DNA of 64,000 bases from Anaeromyxobacter oryzae (GTDB taxonomy: Bacteria > Myxococcota > Myxococcia > Myxococcales > Anaeromyxobacteraceae), in contig NZ_AP025591.1 in assembly GCF_023169945.1 (NCBI RefSeq), positions 2,192,501-2,256,500 on the forward strand, in the 5' to 3' direction. A program made the translations under genes and the position numbers. The notes under the pieces are model-generated. The model saw only the letters and a program-made list of their open reading frames with translations, was not told the DNA's origin and searched no databases. How positions within the stretch are numbered: the first letter of the stretch is position 1; each line of letters starts with the position of its first letter. This document shows positions 1 to 7,752 of the stretch, piece by piece.

Positions 1-288
1 GTGGTCGCGGTGAACCCCGCCGCGAATCCCGCCGCGCTCGAGGATCCGTACGGCGCAGGCTGGCTCTTCAAGGTCGAGGCGCCACGACTCGCCGCGAACT
101 TCCGCCAGCTCCACGCCGACCGTCCGGCGCTCCGGATGCTCGAGGACGCGGGCGAGGCGCTCGCGCAGAGGATGAACCCTGAGCTCGGGCAGGTGCTGCA
201 GGACGGCGGCACCCCGGTCCACGGCATCGCCCGCGCGCTCGCCGGCGACCGCTGGGACGCGCTCGCCCGGGAGCTCTTCCTGACCTGA
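1..288 (+). CDS. Glycine-cleavage H-protein-like domain protein, C-terminal part (first copy, 5' end outside the window)
   Basis: The first base is already inside the gene, so only about 95 C-terminal residues are visible; the GTG at base 1 is an internal codon by alignment with the second copy at 3180-3923. The visible part begins after the lipoyl-loop position and holds the end of the H-protein barrel, including the typical EDPYGAGWL stretch, then an alpha-helical tail that GcvH does not have. It matches codons of the second copy from base 3636 with no indel and few substitutions, so this is a recent duplicate. By analogy the missing part should hold a membrane anchor and a lysine-free lipoyl loop, but that cannot be seen. 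Function unknown; a role as a true glycine cleavage carrier is unlikely. Confidence 0.8.
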   Translation: MVAVNPAANPAALEDPYGAGWLFKVEAPRLAANFRQLHADRPALRMLEDAGEALAQRMNPELGQVLQDGGTPVHGIARALAGDRWDALARELFLT

Positions 289-318
289 AGCGGCGACCCG
301 GCCACGACCGTCGAAGCG

Positions 319-354
319 GCGGGGAGCCCTGAACCGGCTCCCCGCGCGCGTTTT
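319..354 (+). terminator. Rho-independent terminator after the first H-like gene
   Basis: A 10-bp perfect stem (319-328 with 336-345) closes a 7-base loop and is followed, after a short GC stretch, by TTTT at 351-354. It begins 31 bases after the stop codon. The same hairpin follows the second copy at 3953-3979, so it belongs to the duplicated segment. Confidence 0.7.
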
Positions 355-518
355 CACGGGTCGATCCTCGACGCCACCCACACTGCCAGGCTGCGACACC
401 CTGCCACTCGGGCGTCCACCTGACGTTTCCTGCGGGATCTTTCCCGCGCGACCCCGGATCGCTCCGCATGGTGGCATTCGCGCCGAAGGGCGAGAGTGGA
501 ATCAGGAAGGAGCACGAC

Positions 519-941
519 ATGACGACCTACGAGAGCGGCGCAACGGTGAACGGCGGCTTCTACTTCAACCCCTCGCGCTGGACCATCGACGCAGTGGCCC
601 ACGACGGCGCGCGCCTCCCGAACGCCCCCGGACGCTGGCTGCGCGTCCCGGCGGCCATGGCGCTGGTGCTCACGCCCATCCTCGGCGCGACCTTCCTCGT
701 CTTCCTCCCGCTCGTCGGGTTCGTCCTCGCCGCGCGCTCCCTCGCCTCCGTCGGCGTCCGGATGCTCGGCGGCCCCGCCACGGAGCTCGCGGCCACGATG
801 AGCCCGGGCTTGCCTCTCGGCGAGGCGCACTTCACCGGGCGCGCCGGTAGCGAAGGCGGAGCGGGGAGCGAGGTCGACGCGCGGCTCGACGCGCTCGAGC
901 GCGAGATCGCCGACCGGCGACGCGCGGCGGCCAGCGAGTAG
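519..941 (+). CDS. Small membrane protein of unknown function
   Basis: A 140-residue protein. The ATG at 519 is chosen because AGGAAGGAG lies just upstream; an earlier GTG would add 17 unconvincing residues. A hydrophobic block at roughly residues 45-82 looks like two closely spaced membrane segments, or one hairpin, followed by a charged C-terminal helix rich in Arg, Glu and Ala. It lies after the terminator of the H-like gene and so probably has its own promoter. I do not recognise a family. Position beside duplicated membrane-anchored H-like genes suggests, but does not show, a link to them. Confidence 0.65.
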   Translation: MTTYESGATVNGGFYFNPSRWTIDAVAHDGARLPNAPGRWLRVPAAMALVLTPILGATFLVFLPLVGFVLAARSLASVGVRMLGGPATELAATMSPGLPLGEAHFTGRAGSEGGAGSEVDARLDALEREIADRRRAAASE

Positions 942-1140
942 GCCCGCGCCTCACTCGACGCGGAACGGGGCCCGGTCGCTCACGCGGTCGGGCCCTGTGC
1001 GTTGGAGGCGGCGCTCTTTGCTCGCGCTCTCGTGCACGACTCGAGCTGGACGTTGCCCAGCGGCGGCTGGCGTCCACTCGAAGGCTCGAGAAGACGCGGG
1101 CAGGTAGCCGGCTCCTCCAGACTCACGTACCGTGGTTCCC

Positions 1141-1599
1141 GTGAAGATCTTCGTGGATGCCGATGCCTGTCCTGCGGCGGTGAAGGAGATCGTCATCCGG
1201 GCGGCGGAGCGCCTGGCCGTCGCTACGGTCTTCGTGGCCAACAAGAACATCCGGTTACCGCCCTCACGGTACGTCTCGACCGTTCGAGTGGCGATGGGCC
1301 TCGACGTCGCGGATGGATACATCGCGAAGTCGGCAAAGGCCGGCGACCTCGCCATCACGGCCGACATCCCGCTGGCCGCTGCCCTCGTCGCCTGCGGTGT
1401 CGTGGTGCTCGACCTGAGGGGCACCGTCTACACCGAGGAGAACGTCGGCGAGGCGCTCGCGGTGCGGAATTTCCATCACGAGCTGCGCGAGGGCGGGGTC
1501 GTGACGGGCGGCCCGAGCGGATTTGGACCCAAGGAGACGCGGGAGTTTGCCGGAGCCTTCGATCGCGAGGTCTCGAAGGCGATGCGGCGACCACCGTGA
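1141..1599 (+). CDS. UPF0178 (YaiI/YqxD, DUF188) family protein
   Basis: A 152-residue protein that begins with the family's N-terminal pattern K-I-F-V-D-A-D-A-C-P, then a basic VFVANK stretch, a GxDxADGYI motif and an ITADIPLA motif. The fold resembles PIN/NYN nuclease-like domains; the acidic residues near the N terminus and in the ITADIP motif are the conserved ones. No specific reaction is established for the family. I start it at GTG 1141 because family members begin at this point; GTG 1132 is the alternative and adds three residues. No clear ribosome-binding site is visible for either. It stands alone between a small membrane protein gene and a DUF1963 gene. Confidence 0.85.
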   Translation: MKIFVDADACPAAVKEIVIRAAERLAVATVFVANKNIRLPPSRYVSTVRVAMGLDVADGYIAKSAKAGDLAITADIPLAAALVACGVVVLDLRGTVYTEENVGEALAVRNFHHELREGGVVTGGPSGFGPKETREFAGAFDREVSKAMRRPP

Positions 1600-1715
1600 T
1601 TGGACGCAGCGGAAGCGCTGCCGACGGTCACGCTGCATGTTCGGCGCGCCGCCACCGATCAGACGAGCGCACCTGGGAAGGGCCCGCGGGAAAGTAGCGG
1701 CGCCGGCAGGAGCGA

Positions 1716-2720
1716 GTGGGGCATGCTGTGGGCGTGCTCCGGGATGTCCTCCGCGCCGCCCTTTCGGTCCTCCTCGCCGTGTTCGTGCTCGCGCGCGTTC
1801 TCATCTGGTGGATGACGCGGCGGGACCGTCTCAGGGCCAGGGCGCCCCTGCCGACGCCAACGCCGCCGCCAGGGCCGCCGCTCGCGGGCACGAGCGCGCC
1901 GCTCCCGGCCCTGCTCGAGGCGCACCGCGCTCGCCTCGAAGCGCTGCTCGCGCCCGCGGCGCGGCTCGAGCCGCTCGAGAGCCTCGGGCACGACGCGGGG
2001 CCGGGGGCCGGGCCCGCGTCGACCCAGCTCGGCGGCGCCCCGCACCTTCCCTCCGACGTGCCCTGGCCCGCGGGGCCGGACCGACCGCTGTCCTTCCTCG
2101 CCGAGCTCGACCTCGCAGCCCTCCACGCGCGCGCGCCCGAGGCAGCGGCCGGACTCCCTTCCGACGGCCTCGTCCTCCTCTTCTACGACGTCGACGCGAT
2201 GCCCTGGGGCTTCGAGCCCGCCGACCGCGAGCGCTTCGCGGTGCTCCACGTCCCTGCGGGCGCTCCGCCCCGCACAGCGCCGGAGGGCGCCACTGTCTTC
2301 CCGACCCGGAGGCTCGCGCCCGTTCCGGTCCGCGTGCTGCCGATGGCCGAGGAGCTGCCCGGGCCCGCGTTCGCCGGCGACGGCGCCGATGAGGCCTACA
2401 TCGCTCACGCCCTCGCGCTCTCCGCCGAACCGGACCACCGCGTCCGTGGCTTCGCCGGCTGGATCCAGTCCGACGCCCGCGAGGAGGCGGCGCTCACGGC
2501 GTCCGGCTTTCCAACCGGCTCTCCGGCGCAGGTCGACGCGGCCCGGCGGAGCGCGGGCGCGCTCCGTCCGGAGGCATGGCGCCTGCTACTCCAGCTCGAC
2601 TCGGATCCGCTGGCCCGCTTCGAGTGGGGCGACGCGGGCCGCCTCTACCTGCTCGCGAGGGACGAGGACGTGCGCGAGCGCCGGTTCGACCGAACCTGGC
2701 TCGTCCTGCAGTGCCACTAG
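1716..2720 (+). CDS. DUF1963 (YwqG-like) protein with an N-terminal membrane anchor
   Basis: A 334-residue protein. Residues about 10-32 form a hydrophobic membrane segment, followed by a proline-rich linker. The rest fits DUF1963: LGGAPHLPSDVPWP, then a LSFLAELDL strand, a LLFYDVDAMPWG block, and the C-terminal signature in which WRLLLQLDSD, WGDAGRLY and WLVLQC follow one another. Members of the family, such as Bacillus YwqG, have no established function. The GTG start at 1716 keeps the membrane segment; there is no strong ribosome-binding site, so the exact start is uncertain. No operon partner is evident: the next gene is more than 300 bases away. Confidence 0.85.
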   Translation: MGHAVGVLRDVLRAALSVLLAVFVLARVLIWWMTRRDRLRARAPLPTPTPPPGPPLAGTSAPLPALLEAHRARLEALLAPAARLEPLESLGHDAGPGAGPASTQLGGAPHLPSDVPWPAGPDRPLSFLAELDLAALHARAPEAAAGLPSDGLVLLFYDVDAMPWGFEPADRERFAVLHVPAGAPPRTAPEGATVFPTRRLAPVPVRVLPMAEELPGPAFAGDGADEAYIAHALALSAEPDHRVRGFAGWIQSDAREEAALTASGFPTGSPAQVDAARRSAGALRPEAWRLLLQLDSDPLARFEWGDAGRLYLLARDEDVRERRFDRTWLVLQCH

Positions 2721-3056
2721 CAGTCGACCCGCGTTCCTCGTCGCGCAATTCGTGAGTTCTCGCGCGGCACGAATGGTCCACGTGGATCACTCGTCGCGTC
2801 GAGCGCACGCCCCCGCCACACGGCGTCGCGGAACTCAGCATCCGTTGCGATCTTCTTCAACGGACTCGCTCGAAACCGGCGCGCTTCACCGTGCGCCAGA
2901 ACGCACGCTCCTCCCAACCCTGCGGAACCAAGCCGCGATCCGCGTGGGGCGCCTTCGCTGCCCGGCTGGCCCGTCGCTTGCGATGCATGGGAACCAGGAA
3001 GCGAGCGAAGCGGAGCAGCAGGAACACCCGGAGCAGCAACGAAAAGGGAGCACGCC
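2721..3056. other. Non-coding stretch of 336 bases before the membrane peptide gene
   Basis: I see no convincing gene on either strand. The perfect palindrome TCCACGTGGA lies near 2776-2787 and might be an operator, but such a short palindrome can occur by chance. The last bases carry AAAGGGAG, the ribosome-binding site of the gene at 3057. A promoter for the 3057-3923 pair should lie here; I could not assign its boxes. Confidence 0.5.
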
Positions 3057-3134
3057 ATGATGTTCGCCTTCGCGCTGGCCCTGATCGGCATCGTCGTCCT
3101 CAAGACCCTCGAGCTCGTCGCGGCGAACTCGTAG
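3057..3134 (+). CDS. 25-residue single-pass membrane peptide
   Basis: The ORF encodes 25 residues, almost all of them one hydrophobic helix (AFALALIGIVVLKTLELVAA). A good ribosome-binding site, AAAGGGAG, lies 6 bases before the ATG. It ends 45 bases before the membrane-anchored H-like gene, so the two are probably cotranscribed. The form resembles accessory peptides of membrane complexes (KdpF, CydX and similar), which bind transmembrane helices of larger subunits; no sequence match to any of these is claimed. The pairing with a neighbour whose N terminus is also a membrane helix suggests that they interact. Confidence 0.6.
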   Translation: MMFAFALALIGIVVLKTLELVAANS

Positions 3135-3179
3135 CTTCCGGAGCCTCGAGCCGGACACGCAGAAGACGAGGAGGTCGCC

Positions 3180-3923
3180 ATGCCCCACGAGTTCCTCTCG
3201 ATCTACCCGGCGAAGCTGATGGAGTACTGCCTCGCCATCAGCTACCTGCTCCTCTTCATCCCGTTCTGGCGGTACGTGCAGGGCGGGCGCGGCGAGCCGA
3301 TCCTGGCGGTGCGCGCCGCGGTGCCCGCGCGCCCCGAGCTCGCCGCCGCGGCCGCTCACTTCAAGCCTGCCGGCGCCGTCGCGCTGCCGCGCTCCGCCGG
3401 CGCGGGCTGGTTCCACGTCCCGCCGGGCGTCCACCTCCACCCCGGCCACACCTGGGCGCGCCTCGAGTCGGACGGCCTCGTCTCGGTCGGCATCGACGAC
3501 TTCGCCCACAAGCTCGTCGGGCCCGCCGCGGTCGCGCTTCCCGCGCTCGGCGCGAAGGTCCTCCAGGGCGAGCCCGCCATCGCGCTGCGCGACGAGGGTC
3601 GGGACGTCCCGATGCTCTCGCCGGTGGACGGCACGGTCGTCGCGGTGAACCCCGCCGCGAATCACGGCGCGCTCGAGGACCCGTACGGCGCGGGCTGGCT
3701 CTTCAAGGTCGAGGCGCCACGACTCGCCGCGAACTTCCGCCAGCTCCACACCGACCGTCCGGCGCTCCGGATGCTCGAGGAGGCGGGCGAGGCGCTCGCG
3801 CAGAGGATGAACCCCGAGCTCGGGCAGGTGCTGCAGGACGGCGGCACCCCGGTCCACGGCATCGCCCGCGCGCTCGCCGGCGACCGCTGGGACGCGCTCG
3901 CCCGGGAGCTCTTCCTGACCTGA
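3180..3923 (+). CDS. Membrane-anchored glycine-cleavage H-like protein without the lipoyl lysine (second copy)
   Basis: A 247-residue protein. A hydrophobic segment lies at residues about 15-33. An H-protein-like barrel spans about 75-185: GHTWARLE, a VGIDDFAHKLVG block, LSPVDGTVVAVN, and EDPYGAGWL. A C-terminal helical tail of about 60 residues is not part of GcvH. In genuine GcvH the lipoylated lysine lies seven residues before the Ser of the SP turn; here that place is Gly, next to Arg, in EGRDVPMLSP, so lipoylation is not expected. It follows a 25-residue membrane peptide and is followed by a terminator. The last 288 bases are nearly identical to the gene at 1-288. It is probably a structural or scaffold relative of H protein. 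A purine-rich GAGGAGG precedes the ATG. Confidence 0.8.
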   Translation: MPHEFLSIYPAKLMEYCLAISYLLLFIPFWRYVQGGRGEPILAVRAAVPARPELAAAAAHFKPAGAVALPRSAGAGWFHVPPGVHLHPGHTWARLESDGLVSVGIDDFAHKLVGPAAVALPALGAKVLQGEPAIALRDEGRDVPMLSPVDGTVVAVNPAANHGALEDPYGAGWLFKVEAPRLAANFRQLHTDRPALRMLEEAGEALAQRMNPELGQVLQDGGTPVHGIARALAGDRWDALARELFLT

Positions 3924-4004
3924 AGCGGCGACCGGCCACGACCGTCGAAGCAGCGGGGAGCCCTGATCCGGCTCCCCGCGCCCGTTTCCACGGATGGATC
4001 GTCG
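3636..4004 (+). repeat. Duplicated segment, copy 2 (partner at 1-370)
   Basis: Second copy of the direct repeat covering the 3' part of the H-like gene and its terminator. Because the first copy is cut by the window edge, the full length of the duplication is not known. Confidence 0.85.
3953..3979 (+). terminator. Terminator after the second H-like gene
   Basis: A 10-bp stem (3953-3962 with 3970-3979) and 7-base loop, followed shortly by TTT. It is the duplicate of the hairpin at 319-345, with changes in the loop and spacer only. Confidence 0.65.
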
Positions 4005-4039
4005 AGCCCGCCTGGGAGCGGCGACTCCCCGGGAGAATT

Positions 4040-4426
4040 CTACCGGCGTGCCCCCCGCCGGCGCGGCTGCAGCCCGAGCCGCAGCTGCGCGGGCGCACCC
4101 GGCAGCCGCTTTCGCCGCTGCTCTGCCAGCACCGCGCGAACGATCGCGCCGGCCCGCTCGCCCGGGTTCGCCCCGAGCTGCGCGCGGTCCTCCTCGGTGA
4201 GCCGGATCACGAGCTCCACGGCCGCACCGTGCGGGCGTTCCCGCAGCGGCATCATGGGCCGTCCGCGCTGGCGCGCCTTGCGGTGGCCCTCGCAGAGCCC
4301 GCCGCTCGCCGCGGGACGCGTGCAGGCCCACGCCGTGCCCTCGTGCGTGCCCTGGGCGATGCAGGTTGCGCGGGTGGCCACGCGACGCATGCCAGGAGGA
4401 TGGCACGGCCGCCCGAGCGCTGTCAT
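4040..4426 (-). CDS. Hypothetical protein with a Cys-containing N-terminal part and a helical C-terminal part
   Basis: A 128-residue reading frame. The N-terminal half has three cysteines and two histidines in a pattern resembling small zinc-binding modules (C-x(12)-C-x(8)-C-x(2)-H). The second half reads like an amphipathic helical segment, with IRLTEEDRAQLG followed by GAIVRAVLAEQRR, reminiscent of short DNA-binding or toxin-antitoxin-type proteins. No family is recognised. It ends convergently with the terminator region of the H-like gene and starts 20 bases downstream of the archaemetzincin stop on the same strand, so it may be cotranscribed with that gene. The very basic C terminus is typical of spurious frames in GC-rich DNA, hence the moderate confidence. 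Confidence 0.5.
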   Translation of the reverse strand: MTALGRPCHPPGMRRVATRATCIAQGTHEGTAWACTRPAASGGLCEGHRKARQRGRPMMPLRERPHGAAVELVIRLTEEDRAQLGANPGERAGAIVRAVLAEQRRKRLPGAPAQLRLGLQPRRRGARR

Positions 4427-4445
4427 CGGGACTCCCAGCCGCAGG

Positions 4446-5015
4446 CTAATCCGCGTCGTTCAACGCCGTGGCCCGGCGCAACGCGGCCGCGTCTCGCGCG
4501 CAGAGGCGCGCACCCTTGCGATCGGTCTCGGCGAGCGTGTTCGAGAACCACATCGCGCAGCGCGGGTCCTTGCAGTGACCGAGCCCGTACGTGTGACCGA
4601 GCTCGTGGACGGCCTCGGTGGCCGCGCGTCGAAGGGTGCGCTGCGGATCCCGGGGCGCCACCAGCCGCGCGAGCGAGAAGAGCGCCGCGCCCAGCGCGGC
4701 GTCGGCTACGCCGAAGACGAAGTTCAGGTCGGGGACGAAGAGATCCACCTCCGCGACCCCGAGGATCCTCTCGCAGCGGGCCGCTCGCGTCGGGGCGAGC
4801 GCGTCGAGGAGGTCGGTCGCGAGCCATTGGCCACGGGCGGGCCGGTAGGCACGAAGAGCGAGCGGCAGGCCAGGCGCGTCGATGACCTCTCGACCGAAGG
4901 TATCCTCGAGGACGGAGTGCAGATGCCTGACGACGGCAGGGGCTGCGCGCCCGACCGGCGCGACCGCGATGATGCGCGCGGCTCGCTGCGCGACACTTCC
5001 TGGACCAACCGCCAT
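4446..5015 (-). CDS. amzA: Archaemetzincin-type zinc metalloprotease
   Basis: A 189-residue protein. It carries the archaemetzincin signature near residue 137: HELGHTYGLGHC, then four residues, C, A and M. The three histidines bind the catalytic zinc and the Glu is the general base; the Met is the Met-turn. The family usually ends with a CxxC pair that completes a structural zinc site with the two cysteines of the signature. Here only the first Cys of that pair is present (CARD), so the structural site is incomplete or uses Asp. The ATG at 5015 gives the usual family length; upstream extensions are arginine-rich and unconvincing. It is divergent from the radical SAM gene at 5069, with 53 bases between them. 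Confidence 0.88.
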   Translation of the reverse strand: MAVGPGSVAQRAARIIAVAPVGRAAPAVVRHLHSVLEDTFGREVIDAPGLPLALRAYRPARGQWLATDLLDALAPTRAARCERILGVAEVDLFVPDLNFVFGVADAALGAALFSLARLVAPRDPQRTLRRAATEAVHELGHTYGLGHCKDPRCAMWFSNTLAETDRKGARLCARDAAALRRATALNDAD

Positions 5016-5068
5016 ACCCTCTTGACCGTAGCGACGGATCCGCCGGCTCGCCCGTGCGAGGGGCGAGA

Positions 5069-6025
5069 ATGGCGGCGATGAGGGGAGTTCCGGTCGACAC
5101 CCGCGCGCGCGAACCCGCATACGTGCGGTTGCTCGCATCGGGCGAGCTCGACGAGCGCGCTCGAATCGCCTCGCGCCACCTCGAGTCGTGCGATCTCTGC
5201 GGTCGCCATTGCCGCGTGAACCGGAAAGAGTCCGCCCGCGGCGCCGTCTGCCGCACTGGCGAGCGGGCACGCGTCGACGCTGCCTTCCCGCACTTCGGCG
5301 AGGAAGCGTGCCTCACGGGCTGGGCGGGGTCCGGCACGATCTTCTTCTCCTGGTGCAACCTGCGTTGCGTGTACTGCCAGAACTGGCAGCTGTCCTGGGC
5401 AGGCGAGGGGCGCGAGGTCGAGCCGGAGGAGCTCGCCGGCATGATGCTTTCGCTCCAGCGCGTGGGTTGCCACAACGTGAACCTCGTGTCCCCGAGCCAC
5501 GTCGTCGCGCAGGTGCTCGCGGCGCTGCCGATCGCCGCGTGCGAAGGCCTTCGCCTCCCGCTCGTGTACAACTCGGGCGGCTACGACAGCCCCGAGGCGC
5601 TCGCGCTCCTCGATGGCGTGATCGACATCTACATGCCGGACATGAAGTATGCGGACCCTGACCTGGCCCGCCGCTACTCGCACGTGCGCGACTACGTGGC
5701 CGTGAGCCGCGCCGCCGTTCGCGAGATGCACCGCCAGGTCGGCGAGCTCGTCGTCGATCCGGACGGGATCGCGCGGCGCGGGCTGCTCGTGCGGCACCTG
5801 GTCCTCCCGGGCGGCCTGTCCGGCACCGAGGAGGTCCTGAGGTTCGTCGCGGAGGAGCTCTCGCCCGACACCCATGTGAACCTGATGGGCCAGTACCGGC
5901 CGTGCTTCAGAGCGTTCGAGCACGAGACGCTCGCCCGGCGCCCGACGGCCGCGGAGCTGCACGAGGCGCGCGACGCGGCGAGCCGCCTCGGGCTGCGGCG
6001 GCTCGATCCTGCGTCGGTCCGGTGA
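5069..6025 (+). CDS. PflX-like radical SAM protein (COG1313)
   Basis: A 318-residue radical SAM enzyme. The cluster-binding motif is C-x3-C-x2-C (WCNLRCVYCQNW) near residue 95. Before it a second cysteine set, C-x2-C-x3-C with a fourth Cys about 15 residues on, resembles the N-terminal zinc or Fe-S site of the PflX/COG1313 family, annotated as putative pyruvate formate-lyase-activating-type enzymes of unknown substrate. Later landmarks are NLVSPSHVV, a PLVYNSGGYDS strand and a DIYMPDMKY strand. I start at ATG 5069 because GAGGGG lies 5 bases upstream; GTG 5054 and ATG 5078 are alternatives. The AmmeMemoRadiSam enzyme is a related family, but its partner genes are not next to this one. Confidence 0.85.
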   Translation: MAAMRGVPVDTRAREPAYVRLLASGELDERARIASRHLESCDLCGRHCRVNRKESARGAVCRTGERARVDAAFPHFGEEACLTGWAGSGTIFFSWCNLRCVYCQNWQLSWAGEGREVEPEELAGMMLSLQRVGCHNVNLVSPSHVVAQVLAALPIAACEGLRLPLVYNSGGYDSPEALALLDGVIDIYMPDMKYADPDLARRYSHVRDYVAVSRAAVREMHRQVGELVVDPDGIARRGLLVRHLVLPGGLSGTEEVLRFVAEELSPDTHVNLMGQYRPCFRAFEHETLARRPTAAELHEARDAASRLGLRRLDPASVR

Positions 6026-6058
6026 AGCGGGAGCGCCGTGAGCAGGCCTCGCCGTCGC

Positions 6059-6790
6059 TCACGCCCGGGGATGCCGCTGGCGACCGCGTTCGGCGACCCA
6101 GCGCACGATGTCGCTCGTCGTGATGATGCCAGACAGCCTGCCGTCGTTCGCGACCACGAGCGCGCGGTGGATCCCGCGCTCCGCCATGAGCGTGGCCGCC
6201 TCCGCGACGGGGGCGCTCTCGGGCACGGTCAACGGCGAGCGCGTCATGACGTCCGCCACGGAGCCGTCCGGCGGCGGCTCCGCATGAACGCCCCGCCCCA
6301 GCTCGACGCGGTAGTGACCTCGGCTGACCCGGGCGCCGGCGGCCATCGCCTCGCCCGTGTCCCCGGCGTCGAACCGGTGATCGAGCACGTCCGTCCTCGA
6401 GACGACGCCGATCGGGCGCCCTTCCCCGTCGACCACCGGCGCGCCCCCGAAGCCCCGTTCGAGCAGCAGCTCCGTCACGGCCTCGAGCCCGAGGTCCGGA
6501 CGCACCGCGAACACGTCCCTCGTCATGACGGCCGACACCGGCGCGCGCTCCGCCGCCTTGCGGGCCTCCTCCCGGCGGGCCTCTGCGCCGGCCCCGACCT
6601 GACGGCACGACGCGTACTCGAGGTGCGTCACCGCGTCGTGCGTGACTCCCCCGCTCTCGGCGCAGGCGAGGCACTGCTCGAGCGCCACCGTCCGGTCGTG
6701 AGCCGGGCAGTGAACGCGCTGCAACTCGGCCGCCTGGCCGTCTCCGGAGAGTACGTGGATGTTTCGGATGTCCAGGAGCGTTCGAATCAC
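6059..6790 (-). CDS. CBS-domain protein with a Cys-rich N-terminal region
   Basis: A 243-residue protein with two CBS motifs: the first at about 85-150 (VMTRDVFAV through VVSRTDVLDHR) and the second at about 180-240 (VMTRSPLTV through IITTSDIVRWV). CBS pairs usually bind adenosine nucleotides and act as sensors. The first 75 residues are unlike a CBS domain and contain four cysteines, three histidines and a C-x2-C pair, which suggests a small metal-binding module. It is the last of three CBS genes on the same strand; the GTG start at 6790 lies only 7 bases after the stop of the preceding one, so they form one transcript. Confidence 0.82.
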   Translation of the reverse strand: MIRTLLDIRNIHVLSGDGQAAELQRVHCPAHDRTVALEQCLACAESGGVTHDAVTHLEYASCRQVGAGAEARREEARKAAERAPVSAVMTRDVFAVRPDLGLEAVTELLLERGFGGAPVVDGEGRPIGVVSRTDVLDHRFDAGDTGEAMAAGARVSRGHYRVELGRGVHAEPPPDGSVADVMTRSPLTVPESAPVAEAATLMAERGIHRALVVANDGRLSGIITTSDIVRWVAERGRQRHPRA

Positions 6791-6797
6791 CCCCTCG

Positions 6798-7256
6798 TCA
6801 CGACCGGGCGCGCCCCGGTTCGGCGTTCCGGGGCCACCGCCCCATCCGCCGGACCGGCTTCCACCTCGCGTCGGTCGATGCCTTGCGGATCACCTCCCCG
6901 ACGAGCTCGAGGAGATCGGTCACCGTCACGATGCCGACGAGCTTCGAGTCCTCCATCACCGGGAGGCAGCCGATGGTCCTGCCACGAAGCATGTTCGCGG
7001 CCTGGCGGATGGTCGTCTCCGCCTTCGCGGTCGCGACGTCGCGCGCCATCAGGTCGCCGACCGTGCGGCCGGTGCGCAACGTCGTCCCGCGGCTTCCGCC
7101 GAGATCCCGCTCGGACAGGATGCCGATCACGTGCTTGCCCTCCATCACGACCAGGTGACGGATGCGATGCAGGCGCATGCGCCGGTACGCGTCCTCGGCC
7201 GACTCGGTCGGAGCGGCCGTCTTCACCTCACGCGTCATGATCTCGCCGACTCGCAT
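6798..7256 (-). CDS. Two-CBS-domain protein
   Basis: A 152-residue protein made of a single CBS pair: MRVGEIMTREV to GILSERDLGG, then VGDLMARDVATA to GIVTVTDLLELV. There is no effector domain, so it is likely a free-standing nucleotide-sensing module that acts on a partner. ATG 7256 is chosen over the in-frame ATG 12 bases upstream because a GGGGGG tract lies at the right distance and because the CBS fold starts there. It is the middle gene of a three-gene CBS operon (31 bases after 7288 and 7 before 6790). Confidence 0.85.
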   Translation of the reverse strand: MRVGEIMTREVKTAAPTESAEDAYRRMRLHRIRHLVVMEGKHVIGILSERDLGGSRGTTLRTGRTVGDLMARDVATAKAETTIRQAANMLRGRTIGCLPVMEDSKLVGIVTVTDLLELVGEVIRKASTDARWKPVRRMGRWPRNAEPGRARS

Positions 7257-7287
7257 GGAGCCCCCCACCGGACGTTCCCTGCCCGGC

Positions 7288-7752
7288 TCACGCCGCTGCC
7301 GCCTCCGGCGCGCGCCTCGGCTCGACGACCGCGGCGAAGGCTGCGTTCACGTCGCTCGCTGCCACCGCCTTGTGGGTGTGCGCCGCCCGCGCGAGATCGC
7401 CGAGGGTGATCATCCCGACGAGCTTGCCCGCGTCGACGACCGGCAGCCTCCGGACCCGTTTCGACCGCATCAGCTGCTCGGCCTCACCCACCGTGTGCGC
7501 CGGCTCGATCGTGAACACCACCTTCGACATGGCGTGCTCGACCGGGATGGCCGCGAGCGGCTCGCCCGTGAAGTACGCGCTCATGCACAGGTCCCGGTCG
7601 GTCACGATCCCGACGATCTTCTCGTCCGCGCCGAGCACGGGCACCGCGCCGATGTCGTGCTCCCACATCACCCTCGCGGCGACCGACATCGGGTCGTCGG
7701 CGCGGCACGTCCAGACCGCCCGCGTCATCAGCTCCTGCACCTTCACCTTCAT
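7288..7752 (-). CDS. Two-CBS-domain protein
   Basis: A 154-residue CBS-pair protein. The first motif runs from KVQELMTRAVW to IVTDRDLCMSAY, the second from VEHAMSKVVFTI to MITLGDLARAAHTH, and the tail is Ala-rich. The ATG at 7752 follows the strong site GGAGGTGGAG. It is the first gene of the CBS operon. Its closest structural type is the stand-alone CBS-pair proteins that bind AMP, ADP or ATP. The upstream region (7753-8025) is divergent to a phosphoribosyltransferase gene and should hold both promoters; I could not assign the boxes. Confidence 0.87.
   Translation of the reverse strand: MKVKVQELMTRAVWTCRADDPMSVAARVMWEHDIGAVPVLGADEKIVGIVTDRDLCMSAYFTGEPLAAIPVEHAMSKVVFTIEPAHTVGEAEQLMRSKRVRRLPVVDAGKLVGMITLGDLARAAHTHKAVAASDVNAAFAAVVEPRRAPEAAAA

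Larger units (their letters stand above)
1..370 (+). repeat. Duplicated segment, copy 1 (partner at 3636-4004)
   Basis: Bases 1-288 align without gaps to 3636-3923, and similarity continues through the terminator hairpin to about base 370, with a one-base indel just after the stop codon. The upstream limit is outside the window. Both copies are in direct orientation. Confidence 0.85.
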
